DNA of 64,000 nt from Amycolatopsis nalaikhensis (GCF_030264295.1 NZ_CP127173.1:10299501-10363500); one strand, 5' to 3'. Shown: positions 43,316-52,030, numbered from the stretch's first letter. Notes: generated by a model not told the origin, from the letters alone. Numbers and translations are program-made.

Positions 43316-44455
43316 ATGCACATCGAGTTCAGCCCTTCGCGGCGATCGACCGTCGGCGCGGAGTGGGAGCTCGGCCTGGTGGACCGGCGCAGCGGCGAGC
43401 TGACGTCGGTGGCCGAACGGATCCTCGAGGCGGTGCGCCCGGACGGCGCCGCCGAGCACCCGAAGATCAAGCAGGAGCTCCTGCTCAACACCATCGAGAT
43501 CATCACCGGCGTCTGCGACACGATCGCCGAGGTGAAGGCCGACCTGGCCGGGTCCCTGGACGTCGTGCACGGCGTCGCCGACCCGCTCGGCGTCGAGATG
43601 TTCTCGGCGGGGACGCACCCGTTCTCGAACTGGTACCAGCAGAAGGTCACCGACAAGGAGCGCTACGCCAAGCTGATCGACCGGACCCAGTGGTGGGGAC
43701 GGCAGATGCTGATCTACGGCGTGCACATCCACGTCGGCGTCGACCACCGCGACAAGGTGCTGCCGGTGCTCGACGCGCTGCTCAACTACGCGCCGCACCT
43801 GCAGGCGCTGTCGGCGTCCTCGCCGTACTGGGGCGCCGAGGACACCGGGTACGCGTCGAACCGGGCGCTGATGTTCCAGCAGCTGCCGACGGCCGGGCTG
43901 CCGTTCCAGTTCCGGAAGTGGGCGGAGCTGGAGAGCTACGTCGAGGACATGTTCACCACCGGCGTGATCGACCACTTCTCGGAGATCCGCTGGGACATCC
44001 GGCCGTCGCCGAAGCTGGGCACGATCGAGATGCGCGTCTGCGACGGGCTGCCGACGCTGGCGGAGGTCGGCGCGATCGCGGCGCTGACGCAGTGCCTGGT
44101 GGACGACTTCGTCGAGCGCCTCGAGGACGGCGAGATCCTGCCGACGCTGCCGCCGTGGCACGTCCAGGAGAACAAGTGGCGCGCGGCCCGCTACGGCACG
44201 GACGCGATCATCATCCTGGACGCGGCCGGGCGCGAGCGGCTCGTCACCGACGACGTCGTGGACCTGCTGGACCGGCTGGAGCCGGTGGCGCGGCGCCTGG
44301 ACTGCGTGGCCGAGCTGCGGGACGTCGAGACGATCCTGGCGCACGGGCCGAGCTACCGGCGCCAGCGGGCGGTGGCCGAGCGGCACAAGGGCAGCCTCAA
44401 GGCGGTGATGGCGTCCCTGGTCGCGGAGATGCGCGACGGGATTCCACGCGACTAG
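43316..44455 (+). CDS. Glutamate-cysteine ligase-like carboxylate-amine ligase (YbdK type)
   Basis: The 379-residue protein belongs to the GCS2 family. It has TVGAEWELGLVD near the start with metal-binding Glu residues, QELLLNTIEIITGVCDT, QQKVTDKERYAKL, YGVHIHVGVDHRD, and the IRWDIRPSPKLGTIEMRVCDGLPTLAEV block. Members ligate glutamate to an amine; YbdK has weak gamma-glutamylcysteine synthetase activity. Mycothiol producers do not need glutathione, so the real product is uncertain. Its stop shares CTAG with the convergent NUDIX gene. Confidence 0.9.
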   Translation: MHIEFSPSRRSTVGAEWELGLVDRRSGELTSVAERILEAVRPDGAAEHPKIKQELLLNTIEIITGVCDTIAEVKADLAGSLDVVHGVADPLGVEMFSAGTHPFSNWYQQKVTDKERYAKLIDRTQWWGRQMLIYGVHIHVGVDHRDKVLPVLDALLNYAPHLQALSASSPYWGAEDTGYASNRALMFQQLPTAGLPFQFRKWAELESYVEDMFTTGVIDHFSEIRWDIRPSPKLGTIEMRVCDGLPTLAEVGAIAALTQCLVDDFVERLEDGEILPTLPPWHVQENKWRAARYGTDAIIILDAAGRERLVTDDVVDLLDRLEPVARRLDCVAELRDVETILAHGPSYRRQRAVAERHKGSLKAVMASLVAEMRDGIPRD

Positions 44456-45294
44456 AGCTCGTCCAGCTGGCTGCGGAGCGTGCCGGGGCCGAGGATCGAC
44501 GCGCCGAGGGCTTCGACACGCCCCTTCAGCTCGCGGTCGGCGGTCGCGACGAGGACCCTGGCGGTTTGTTCGGCGACGACCTCGACGATCTTCGAGTCGC
44601 CGTCGGTGTCCGCGGCGACGACCTCGACGCCTTCGGTGCTCGTGACGTGCTTGGCCTGGCCTTCGACGACCAGGACGACGCGGGGCCACCAGGTGATCGC
44701 CGCGTCGGCGGGATCGGGCACCCCGGCTTCGGCGAGTTTCGCGAGCTGGTCGCGGAGGCGTTCGGCGGCACCGTGCCGGTCACGCCACCAGCCGTCGGGC
44801 CGCGAGCCGACGACGTTGGCCGCGTCGACGACGAGCACGAGCTCCTGCCCGACGCGGTCGCGCAGGGCGGGCCAGGCGGCGGCGAAGTCGCGGTGCAGCC
44901 GGTACCCGGGGACGTCGTCGGGGTCCACCCAGCGCACCTCCGCACTTTCGGTGTTCGCGACCCGCGCCTCGGCGCCGTCGGCGAGGGCGAGAACGGTGGT
45001 GTAGCTCCAGTCCCCATGATCCACCACGGAGGCCGAGACCGCGCGGAAGGCATCGGTGGGCACGGAGGCCTCCTCGAAGGCTTCCCGCGCGGCGGCGGTC
45101 ACGGCGGTCTCCCCCGCTTCGATGGCCCCGCCGGGCAGCGCCCAGGTGCGGCCGTGGTGCACCCACCAGGCGCGGCGCTGCAGGAGGACACCGCGGGCGG
45201 GATCGACGAGCAGCAGGCCGGCGGCCCCGTAGCGGCCCCAGTGCAGGTGCCCGCAGGAACACTTGACGAAGACGCTCGCGGACGGGGCACTCAC
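44452..45294 (-). CDS. NUDIX hydrolase fused to a NYN (PIN-like) RNase domain
   Basis: The 280-residue protein has two domains. The first (about residues 20-145) is NUDIX, with the box at residues 56-78 (GAIEAGETAVTAAAREAFEEAS), normal except that the late Gly is Ser77. The second (about 150-280) looks like a NYN/PIN-type nuclease related to YacP: LVLVVDAANVVGSRPDGWWRDR with the first acidic residue, and VVAADTDGDSKIVEVV and VLVATADRELKGRVEALG with further conserved acids. A short N-terminal CxCGHxHW segment may bind metal. The fusion suggests removal of RNA 5' ends or damaged nucleotides coupled to RNA cleavage, which is inference. Confidence 0.87.
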   Translation of the reverse strand: MSAPSASVFVKCSCGHLHWGRYGAAGLLLVDPARGVLLQRRAWWVHHGRTWALPGGAIEAGETAVTAAAREAFEEASVPTDAFRAVSASVVDHGDWSYTTVLALADGAEARVANTESAEVRWVDPDDVPGYRLHRDFAAAWPALRDRVGQELVLVVDAANVVGSRPDGWWRDRHGAAERLRDQLAKLAEAGVPDPADAAITWWPRVVLVVEGQAKHVTSTEGVEVVAADTDGDSKIVEVVAEQTARVLVATADRELKGRVEALGASILGPGTLRSQLDEL

Positions 45295-45320
45295 CCGACC
45301 AGCCTGTCACACTCACCGGC

Positions 45321-45797
45321 GTGACCCGGTTCGATCAGCTCAAGCCCGCCTTCTGGGCCGACGGCCCCGGCGAGCCGCTGGACGCCCGCACCTTCGCCCA
45401 CGCCGGCCGCGAGCTGGGCGTACGGCTGCCCATCGAGCTGGGCGAACTGCTGGGCCTGCGCGACGGTGGCGCGGTGGCCGCGCACTGCGACGCCTTCCCG
45501 ACGAGCGCCCCGACGTCGTGGAGCGAGACGCACGTTCCGTTCGGCGAGCTGCTCGGCGTGGGCGGGCAGCTGTCGATCCTGGACTCGCCGTCCCTGCGCG
45601 ACGAGTGGGACCTGCCGCCCCGGCTGGTGCTGCTCGCCGGGGACGGCCCCACGTGGATCGCGCTGGACTACCGCCGGTCGGCGCAGCCGTCGGTGACCTG
45701 GTTCGACGTGGACCTGGGGGCGGAACTGGCGTTGGCGCCGACGTTCCGAGCGTTCGCCGAGGGACTGGTGCCGTCGGCGAGCTTCCCGGAGGAGTGA
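45321..45797 (+). CDS. SMI1/KNR4-family protein
   Basis: The 158-residue protein matches the SMI1/KNR4 (SUKH) fold: ELGVRLPIELGELLGLRDGGAV, then LPPRLVLLAGDGPTWIALDYR and PSVTWFDVD. SUKH proteins are often immunity proteins against nuclease toxins, but single genes without a toxin neighbour, as here, are common in actinomycetes. No toxin is visible nearby. GTG start; the gap to the divergent NUDIX gene is only 26 bases. It ends at a family B repeat. Confidence 0.9.
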   Translation: MTRFDQLKPAFWADGPGEPLDARTFAHAGRELGVRLPIELGELLGLRDGGAVAAHCDAFPTSAPTSWSETHVPFGELLGVGGQLSILDSPSLRDEWDLPPRLVLLAGDGPTWIALDYRRSAQPSVTWFDVDLGAELALAPTFRAFAEGLVPSASFPEE

Positions 45798-45808
45798 CGG
45801 CGGCCGCG

Positions 45809-45873
45809 CCCAAGCGCCCCAATGTGGCCTTGGTTGCGTCTCACGCACCGAAGGCCACATTGGGGCGCTTGGG
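45809..45873. repeat. Family B palindromic repeat, copy 2
   Basis: Perfect 23-bp arms (45809-45831 and 45851-45873, core GCGCCCCAATGTGGCCTT) enclose a 19-base loop with TGCGTC and a damaged partner CACGCA. It fills the gap between the convergent SMI1 and ROK kinase genes, 12 and 6 bases from their stops. Confidence 0.93.
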
Positions 45874-45879
45874 GTGCGG

Positions 45880-46833
45880 TCAGACCGGGGTCTTCGCCGC
45901 TTCCAGGGCCAACGCCGCCGCGCCGACGATCGCCGTGTCGTCGCCCAGGTGCGCTGTCCTGATCCGGGCCAACGGCCGGTACCGCGCCCCCGTGATCGCG
46001 CCCGCGTAGTGCTCGCGCGCCTCGTCCAGGAACAGTGGGGCCGACTCCGACACTCCCCCGCCGATCACGATGATCTCCGGGTCGAACACGTCCGCGACCA
46101 GGGCCAGCCCCTCGCCCAGCCACTTCGCCAGCTCCGCCATCGCCAGCTGCGCGATCGGGTCGCCGTCCCGGGCCGCTCCGGCCACGCGGCGGCCCGTCAC
46201 CGAACCCGGGTCGCCCGCGACCTGCGGGGCCAGCACCGTCGACCGGCCCGGGTGCCGCGCCAGCAACTCCACCGCCGTCGCCGCCAGCGCCGTTCCGCTG
46301 CAATAACGCTCCCAGCAGCCGTACTTGCCGCACGGGCACGGCCGTCCGCCGCGGACCACCGTCAGGTGCCCCAGCTCCGGGGCGACGCCGTACGCGCCGC
46401 GGAACAGCTTGCCGTCCAGCAACAGTCCCGCGCCGATGCCCGTGCCCAGCGCCACCAGCGCCGCCACGTGGGCGCCGCGGGCCGCGCCGAAGCGGTGCTC
46501 GCCCACCATCGCCGCGTTCACGTCGTGCTCCAGCAGCACCGGAAGACCCACGCGCTTCTCGATCCGGTCCGCCACCGGGGCCCCGCGCCACGCCAGGTGC
46601 GGGGCGAACATCACCGACCGGCGGTCGCGCGCCACGAACCCGGCCACGGCCAGGCCGACCCCGGCGACCTCGTGCCGGTTGCGCAGGTCCTCGACCACCC
46701 CGGCGATGGCGTCCTCGAGGGCGCCTTCCTCGGTCGGTGTCGCGACGCGGGCCGTGTCCAGCAACGAGCCGCGTTCGTCCACCACGCCGGCCCGGACGCT
46801 CGTCCCGCCGACGTCCACCCCTATCGTCCGCAC
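45880..46833 (-). CDS. ROK-family sugar kinase (glucokinase type)
   Basis: The 317-residue protein is a ROK kinase. It has the phosphate-binding IGVDVGGTSVRAGVV at the N-terminus, the catalytic Asp in LLEHDVNAAMVGE, and the zinc-binding ROK cluster GHLTVVRGGRPCPCGKYGCWERYCSG. VIGGGVSESAPLFL is near the C-terminus. It probably phosphorylates glucose with ATP. In Streptomyces the related glkA gene also lies near this set of neighbours and takes part in carbon repression. GTG start immediately after the upstream stop. Confidence 0.94.
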   Translation of the reverse strand: MRTIGVDVGGTSVRAGVVDERGSLLDTARVATPTEEGALEDAIAGVVEDLRNRHEVAGVGLAVAGFVARDRRSVMFAPHLAWRGAPVADRIEKRVGLPVLLEHDVNAAMVGEHRFGAARGAHVAALVALGTGIGAGLLLDGKLFRGAYGVAPELGHLTVVRGGRPCPCGKYGCWERYCSGTALAATAVELLARHPGRSTVLAPQVAGDPGSVTGRRVAGAARDGDPIAQLAMAELAKWLGEGLALVADVFDPEIIVIGGGVSESAPLFLDEAREHYAGAITGARYRPLARIRTAHLGDDTAIVGAAALALEAAKTPV

Positions 46834-47235
46834 TCAGCTCTCCCACTCGTCACGCCGGCGGACGGTGATGTGCTGCACCCGCGGCGACGTCCGCGTGTCG
46901 GCGGGCCGCGGCGCGGGCCGGAACCCGGGCATGTGCACGCCCTCCTCCGGCTCCCAGCGGTCGGCGAGCACGGCGCGCAGCAGGGCGACCAGCTGCGCGA
47001 GCTGCTCGGCCAGCCTGGCCACCAGCTCGGGGCGCTCACCTCGCACAACGGCGACGATCGCACAGAGCGGACACCAGCCGCACGCCGAACCGTCGGCTTT
47101 CCCCTCGTCAGGGGTGCCGTGCCCGGCCGCGAGGACGCCCTCGAGCCAGGGCGCGGCCTTCTCGACGACCATCTCGACGAGCAGGCGGAGCTCTTCGGCC
47201 AGCTTCGGCCCGTCGGCCGCCGTCTCTTCGCTCAC
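46834..47235 (-). CDS. Conserved hypothetical protein with a CxxC-like pair (DUF5304-like)
   Basis: The 133-residue protein starts at a GTG that overlaps the ArsA stop (GTGA). It has a helical N-terminal half (GPKLAEELRLLVEMVVEKAAPWLEGVL), a Cys-rich spot SACGWCPLCAIVAVVRG, a second helical stretch, and a Pro/Arg-rich tail ending VQHITVRRRDEWES. The position between ArsA and the ROK kinase and the CGWCPLC motif fit a family I know from Streptomyces as DUF5304, but I am not certain. A zinc or redox role for the cysteines is possible. Confidence 0.8.
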   Translation of the reverse strand: MSEETAADGPKLAEELRLLVEMVVEKAAPWLEGVLAAGHGTPDEGKADGSACGWCPLCAIVAVVRGERPELVARLAEQLAQLVALLRAVLADRWEPEEGVHMPGFRPAPRPADTRTSPRVQHITVRRRDEWES

Positions 47236-48359
47236 CCGCGTCCCCGGTTCCCGGCCAGGCTCACGACCAGGCCGTCGGCGTCGGATTCCGCGCCGGTGAT
47301 CCGGCACGGCCGCAGCGACTCCGGCAGGGCGATGAGCCTGCGGAAGCCGTCCACGGTGATCGCCAGGTCGTCGTCGACGCGGGCGAGGTCGACCTCGGTG
47401 CCACGCCCGAGCGGGATCGCGACGCGCAACGTGTACCCCTCCGGCGACGGCCGCACGCGCAGCAGCGGCGTGACCGGCGTGCCGTCGCCGTCCAGCGGGT
47501 CGCCACCGCGGTAGAGCTCGGCCGCGATCTCCAGCAGCGCGGGCAGCCCGACCGGCTCGACGGCGCGGTGCTCGACGCGGGACACGTGCCGGAACCCGGC
47601 GGCCGCCAGCTCGGCGAGCACGGCGTCCTGCTGGGTGCGGCGCGTGCGCAGCCACGACGCGGCACCACCGCGCCAGAAGCCGGGCGCGGGCATCAGCCGG
47701 TTCGCGATCAGGCCGTCGACGGCGATGCCGCGCAGGGCCAGCGAGCTGAGCGTGCGCCGAGCTTCGGCGACCACCACCCGCTCCGGCGTCAGCACCAGCC
47801 GGACCGTGGTCACCGACGGCTCGGTGAGCAACGCGCGCAGGCCGTCGAGGTGGGCGCCGAGGCGGCGCACCGACTCCGTGACGCGGCGGCCGAACACGCG
47901 GCTCAGGTAGCCGGAGACGGCTTCGGGCAGGGCGAGCAGCCGCAGCGTCTCGGCCGTCGGCCCGCAGTCGACGACGATGGTGTCCCACCGGCCTTCTTCG
48001 GCCAGGCGGCGGACTTCGGTGAGGGCGAGCAGCTCGTCGACGCCGGGCAGCACGGTGAGCTCTTCGGCGTCCAACGTGTCCAGTCCCGCGCCGGAGAGGG
48101 CGGCCTGCAGCTCGGCGCGCAGCCGGTGCCAGCTGGTGTCCACGAGGGTGCGCGAGTCGACCTGCACGGCCGACAGCAGAGCGTCCACTTCGGACGGCTC
48201 GGCGCCGAGGGGGTGGCCGAAGGCGTCGCCGAGCGAGTGCGCCGGGTCCGTGGACACGACGAGGGTCTTCCTGCCGCGGGCGGCGAGCGCGGCGCCGGTG
48301 GCCGCGGCCAGCGTGGTCTTCCCGACACCCCCCTTGCCGGTGAACAGCAGGATCCGCAC
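47232..48359 (-). CDS. ArsA/GET3-family ATPase
   Basis: The 375-residue protein has the deviant Walker A FTGKGGVGKTTLAAATGAALAARGRKTLVVSTDPAHSLGDAFG at its N-terminus and DTIVVDCGPTAETLRLLALPEA as the switch and Walker B region. It resembles the mycobacterial Rv2184c-type ATPase rather than true arsenite pumps, and no ArsB or ArsR neighbour is present. The partner is unknown; membrane protein or lipid handling has been suggested for the group. It lies 4 bases after an SRPBCC gene in a leftward operon. Confidence 0.93.
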   Translation of the reverse strand: MRILLFTGKGGVGKTTLAAATGAALAARGRKTLVVSTDPAHSLGDAFGHPLGAEPSEVDALLSAVQVDSRTLVDTSWHRLRAELQAALSGAGLDTLDAEELTVLPGVDELLALTEVRRLAEEGRWDTIVVDCGPTAETLRLLALPEAVSGYLSRVFGRRVTESVRRLGAHLDGLRALLTEPSVTTVRLVLTPERVVVAEARRTLSSLALRGIAVDGLIANRLMPAPGFWRGGAASWLRTRRTQQDAVLAELAAAGFRHVSRVEHRAVEPVGLPALLEIAAELYRGGDPLDGDGTPVTPLLRVRPSPEGYTLRVAIPLGRGTEVDLARVDDDLAITVDGFRRLIALPESLRPCRITGAESDADGLVVSLAGNRGRG

Positions 48360-48363
48360 GCGG

Positions 48364-48798
48364 CTACCCCTCGGCCCGCTTCTTCAGCTCCTTGAGCGCG
48401 GTGTCCATCACCATCTTCTCGGCCTTGCGGCGCAGCAGGCCGATCATCGGCAGCGCCAGCTCGACCGACAGCGTGTAGGTGACCCGCGTGCGGCCGCCGA
48501 GGTCCTCCAGCGCGTACCGGCCGTTCTGCGCCTTCTGCATCTGGCCCTTGACCAGGTGCCAGCTGACGCCGAGGCCGTCGCCGTCCCAGTCGTACTCGAG
48601 GGTGTAGACGTCCTTGATCGGGCCCGCGTCGAGGGTCAGCTTGACCTGCTTGGCCCGGCCTTCGGCGTCGGTGCCGAGGACCTCGGTCTGCCGGACGGCC
48701 TTGGCCCATTCCGGGTACGCGGGGAAGTCGGCGATCACGGCCATCACCCGGCTGGGCTCGGCGTCGACCTCGATGGACTGTGTGGACTGCTCGGCCAT
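48364..48798 (-). CDS. SRPBCC-family protein (polyketide cyclase-like)
   Basis: The 144-residue protein has the SRPBCC helix-grip fold: SIEVDAEPSRVMAVIADFPAYPEWAKAVRQTEVL, DVYTLEYDWDGDGLGVSWHLV, and a C-terminal helix LRRKAEKMVMDTALKELKKRAEG. It corresponds to mycobacterial Rv2185c (TB16.3), encoded next to the ArsA ATPase as here. It likely binds a lipid or polyketide-like ligand; no enzyme activity is established. It is the first gene of the run leading to ArsA, DUF5304-like and ROK. Confidence 0.9.
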   Translation of the reverse strand: MAEQSTQSIEVDAEPSRVMAVIADFPAYPEWAKAVRQTEVLGTDAEGRAKQVKLTLDAGPIKDVYTLEYDWDGDGLGVSWHLVKGQMQKAQNGRYALEDLGGRTRVTYTLSVELALPMIGLLRRKAEKMVMDTALKELKKRAEG

Positions 48799-48825
48799 GG
48801 GTCGAAGCGTAGCCGCCGCGCTTGG

Positions 48826-49620
48826 TCACCAGCGCAGCACGTACGGCTGCCCGGTCTCCTTGAAGTGACCCACGTTACGGCACTCGGTCAGCCCCACCCT
48901 GGCGCGCGGCGCCAGCGGCTGGTGCACGTGGCCGAACACCGACCAGCGCGGCCGCTGGGCGCGGATCAGCTCCAGCAGCGCCGTCGAGCCGATCTCGCTG
49001 CGGCGGGCGACGACGTCGTAGGTCAGCTCGGGCAGCGCGGGCGGGCCGTGCGTGCAGAGGACGTCGACGTCGGTCAGCGCGGCGACCCCGCGGTCGTAGT
49101 CTTCGCGATCCCGCAGGTAGGGGCGCCAGGCCGCACCCTTGCGGCGGCGCGGGACGACACCGTCGGGCAGCAGCGCGCCGCCGACGAACCCGAACCGGAG
49201 GCCGCCGATCTCGGCCACCTCGCCGTCGAGCACCCGGACGCCCTCGCCGGTGAACTCGGGCCACAGCGCCGGGGTGTCGACGTTGCCGGGGGTGGCGTAG
49301 GTGGGCGCGGTCATCGCCGCGAACAGCGTCGCGTACTGGGCGCGGATGGCCTCGTCGACGGCCGCGGCGGGGTCGTCGAGGCTCGCCCAGAGCGTCCGCG
49401 AGTAGGCAACGGTTTCGTCACGGGTGCCTTCGCGGCGCAGGCGGGCGAACTCGCCGACCTTCTCCGCGCCGAACAGGGCGCCCATGATGCCCTTGTCGTG
49501 GTCGCGGTAGTCGACGAAGTCGATCAGGTCGCCGAGCACGACCAGGGCGTCCGCCCCGTCGCCCGCCCGCTTCAACGCGTCCGCGTTGCCGTGCACGTCC
49601 GAGACGACGTGTACCCGCAC
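48826..49620 (-). CDS. Calcineurin-like metallophosphoesterase
   Basis: The 264-residue protein has the metallophosphoesterase motifs VVSDVHGNADALKRA (first metal site), ALVVLGDLIDFVD (bridging Asp), GNVD (the GNHD position with Asp for His-Asp), LCTHGPP and VFGHVHQP. It should hydrolyse a phosphoester with two metal ions. I chose the GTG at 49620 (MRVHVVSDVHG), which places the first motif at the expected distance. The open frame upstream overlaps the next SRPBCC gene and is not coding. It sits between two SRPBCC genes. Confidence 0.9.
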   Translation of the reverse strand: MRVHVVSDVHGNADALKRAGDGADALVVLGDLIDFVDYRDHDKGIMGALFGAEKVGEFARLRREGTRDETVAYSRTLWASLDDPAAAVDEAIRAQYATLFAAMTAPTYATPGNVDTPALWPEFTGEGVRVLDGEVAEIGGLRFGFVGGALLPDGVVPRRRKGAAWRPYLRDREDYDRGVAALTDVDVLCTHGPPALPELTYDVVARRSEIGSTALLELIRAQRPRWSVFGHVHQPLAPRARVGLTECRNVGHFKETGQPYVLRW

Positions 49621-49630
49621 CCCTGGCCCC

Positions 49631-50044
49631 CTAGCCTTCGTCGCGCGGAGGCACTCCGGGCTCGCGCCCGTCCTCCAGGATCTCCTTGAGCCCGAGCGCG
49701 ATCGCCTTCGCCGCCCGCGCCCGCCGGTCGAACTCCCGGCGCAGCTCGCGCGGCGCCAGCGCACGGGGCGTGCCCGCCGCGTCAGCAGGGGTCGCCCGCA
49801 GGAAGTAGTGCAGCAGGGTGCCGTCGAGCACCGGCTCGAGCCAGACCTCCATGGTACCGACGAGCGCGCCCCGCACGGTCCAGCGCAGGCCCTGGTCACC
49901 GCGGTCGGTGTAGACCTCCAGGACCAGGTCGGGCCAGTAGCGGGTCCAGGATCGGGGATCGGCGAAGACGGCGGCCACCGTGGACGGCGGGACCGCGAGG
50001 AACGTCTCGTCGACGACGTCGAGGGCGGGTGGTGCCTGGTTCAC
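49631..50044 (-). CDS. SRPBCC-family protein
   Basis: The 137-residue protein begins VVDETFLAVPPSTVAAVFADPRSWTRYWPDLVLEVYTDRG and has LRWTVRGALVGTMEVWLEPVLDGTLLHYFLRA, the usual strands of an SRPBCC ligand-binding fold. The C-terminal helix carries REFDRRARAAKAIALGLKEILE. It corresponds in position to the mycobacterial protein encoded before the FadD15-like ligase. It is divergent from that gene, and a lipid ligand is likely but unproven. Confidence 0.88.
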   Translation of the reverse strand: MNQAPPALDVVDETFLAVPPSTVAAVFADPRSWTRYWPDLVLEVYTDRGDQGLRWTVRGALVGTMEVWLEPVLDGTLLHYFLRATPADAAGTPRALAPRELRREFDRRARAAKAIALGLKEILEDGREPGVPPRDEG

Positions 50045-50171
50045 GAGCGAAGAATGTCACGCCCTCGCCGTGCGACGCCGATCAGCATGGTCTTAAGGTG
50101 CTCACCACGCTAAGTTGACTGGCGGGTAACAGCGGTGTCGCCTGCCGCACGCGTTGAACACGGAGGTCCAC

Positions 50172-51968
50172 GTGCGCGAATACAGCGCTCCCGCCGGCAA
50201 GCCGGTGGCCGACGACGAGAACATGTCCGATGTCGTCTGGGCGAACGCCGAGCGGTTCTCCGACGTGGTGAGCTTCCGCCGCCAGGTCGAGGGCACCTGG
50301 CTGGACGTGACCGCCAAGGAGTTCGCCGCCCAGGTGCTGGCCGTCGCCAAGGGCATGGCCAAGGCCGGCGTCGGCCGCGGCGACCGCGTCGCGATCATGT
50401 CGAAGACGCGCTACGAGTGGACGCTGATCGACTTCGCGATCTGGGCCGCGGGCGCGGTTACGGTCCCGATCTACGACACGTCGTCGCCCGAACAGGTGCA
50501 CTGGATCCTCTCCGACTCGGCCGCGAAGGCCGTGTTCGTCGAGACGAACGCGCACGCCGCCGCCGTCGACGAAGTCCGTGACCGGCTCACCGACCTCGAC
50601 CACACGTGGCAGATCGAGGGCGACACCCCCGCCGTCGAAACGCTGGCCGCCCTCGGCGCCGACCTGTCCGACGACGAGCTGCACGAGCGCCGCCGCGAGG
50701 TCACCGCCGACGAGCTGGCCACCATCGTCTACACCTCGGGCACCACCGGCCGCCCCAAGGGCGTCGAGCTGACCCACCGCAACCTCCTCGCGGAGATCCG
50801 CGCCGACATCGAGGCGTTCCCACAGCTGATGGAGCAGGGCAACTCGCTGCTGTGCTTCCTGCCGCTGGCGCACGTGCTGGCCCGCGCGATCGCCGTGACC
50901 GCGCTCACCGCCCGCGTCACCCTCGGGCACACCCCCGACGTCAAGAACCTGGTCGCCGACCTCGGCACGTTCCGGCCGACGTTCGTCGTCGCGGTGCCGC
51001 GCGTGTTCGAGAAGGTCTACAACTCGGCGAAGCAGAAGGCGCACAGCGAGGGCAAGGGCAAGATCTTCGACGCCGCCGAGGCCACCGCCGTCGCCTACAG
51101 CGAGGCGCAGGACAAGGGCGGCGCCGGGCTGGGCCTCAAGCTCAAGCACCTGGCGTTCGACAAGCTGGTCTACGGCAAGCTGCGCGCGGCCCTCGGCGGC
51201 CGCTGCGTCGCGGCGGTGTCCGGCGGCGCCCCGCTGGGCGCGCGGCTGGCGCACTTCTTCCGCGGCATCGGCGTCCCGGTGTTCGAGGGCTACGGCCTGA
51301 CCGAGACGTCCGCGGCGGCGAACGTCAACACCCAGACGGCGTTCCGCGTCGGCACGGTCGGCAAGCCGGTCAACGGCACGTCGGTCCGCATCGCCGACGA
51401 CGGCGAAGTCCTGCTCAAGGGCGACGTCGTGTTCCGGGCGTACTACAACAACCCGCAGGCGACGGCGGAAGCGCTCACCGACGGCTGGTTCCACACGGGC
51501 GACCTCGGCGAGCTGGACGCGGACGGGTTCCTGAAGATCACCGGCCGCAAGAAGGAGATCATCGTGACGGCGGGCGGCAAGAACGTCGCCCCGTCCGGCC
51601 TCGAGGACACGATCAAGGCGGCCCCGCTGGTCAGCCAGGCGATGGTGGTCGGCGACCAGCGCCCGTTCATCGCCGCGCTGGTGACGGTCGACGAGGAGTA
51701 CTTCCCGTCCTGGAAGTCCCAGCACGGCAAGCCCGCGTCCGCCACGGTCGCTGACCTCGCGTCGGACGCCGAGCTGCTCGCGGAGATCCAGGCCGCGGTC
51801 GACGAGGCCAACAAGTCGGTGTCCAAGGCCGAGGCGATCAAGAAGTTCACGGTGCTGGCCAACGACTTCACCGAAGCCGGCGGCGAGATCACGCCGAGCC
51901 TGAAGCTGAAGCGCAACGTGGTGTCGAAGAACTACGCCGAGGCCATCGAAGGCCTGTACAAGAAGTAG
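50172..51968 (+). CDS. Long-chain fatty acid-CoA ligase (FadD15-like)
   Basis: The 598-residue protein is an ANL-superfamily acyl-CoA synthetase with the AMP-binding motif TIVYTSGTTGRPKGVELTHRN, the YGLTETSAAANVN motif, GDLGELDADGFLKITGRKKEIIVTAGGKNVAP, and C-terminal Lys in LKLKRN. It activates long-chain fatty acids with ATP and CoA. The GTG at 50172 (MREYSAP) has GGAGG five bases upstream and matches homologue N-termini, which begin MREF; a TTG at 50154 would add six residues. It closes the neighbourhood shared with mycobacteria. Confidence 0.94.
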   Translation: MREYSAPAGKPVADDENMSDVVWANAERFSDVVSFRRQVEGTWLDVTAKEFAAQVLAVAKGMAKAGVGRGDRVAIMSKTRYEWTLIDFAIWAAGAVTVPIYDTSSPEQVHWILSDSAAKAVFVETNAHAAAVDEVRDRLTDLDHTWQIEGDTPAVETLAALGADLSDDELHERRREVTADELATIVYTSGTTGRPKGVELTHRNLLAEIRADIEAFPQLMEQGNSLLCFLPLAHVLARAIAVTALTARVTLGHTPDVKNLVADLGTFRPTFVVAVPRVFEKVYNSAKQKAHSEGKGKIFDAAEATAVAYSEAQDKGGAGLGLKLKHLAFDKLVYGKLRAALGGRCVAAVSGGAPLGARLAHFFRGIGVPVFEGYGLTETSAAANVNTQTAFRVGTVGKPVNGTSVRIADDGEVLLKGDVVFRAYYNNPQATAEALTDGWFHTGDLGELDADGFLKITGRKKEIIVTAGGKNVAPSGLEDTIKAAPLVSQAMVVGDQRPFIAALVTVDEEYFPSWKSQHGKPASATVADLASDAELLAEIQAAVDEANKSVSKAEAIKKFTVLANDFTEAGGEITPSLKLKRNVVSKNYAEAIEGLYKK

Positions 51969-51978
51969 CTCCGAGGTT

Positions 51979-52027
51979 CGTGAAGGCCACCTCGCGGAAC
52001 TTGTGGTTCCGCGAGGTGGCCTTCACG
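51979..52027. terminator. Long perfect hairpin between convergent genes
   Basis: Arms of 22 bases (51979-52000 and 52006-52027; core GTGAAGGCCACCTCGCGGAA) pair perfectly around a 5-base loop. It lies between the acyl-CoA ligase and beta-glucosidase stops, so it is a likely bidirectional terminator. Confidence 0.92.
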
Positions 52028-52030
52028 GCT

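Noticed and set aside
45321..45797. SMI1/KNR4 protein as an immunity gene of a toxin system
   Set aside because: No toxin, secretion or polymorphic-toxin gene is adjacent; the neighbours are housekeeping enzymes.
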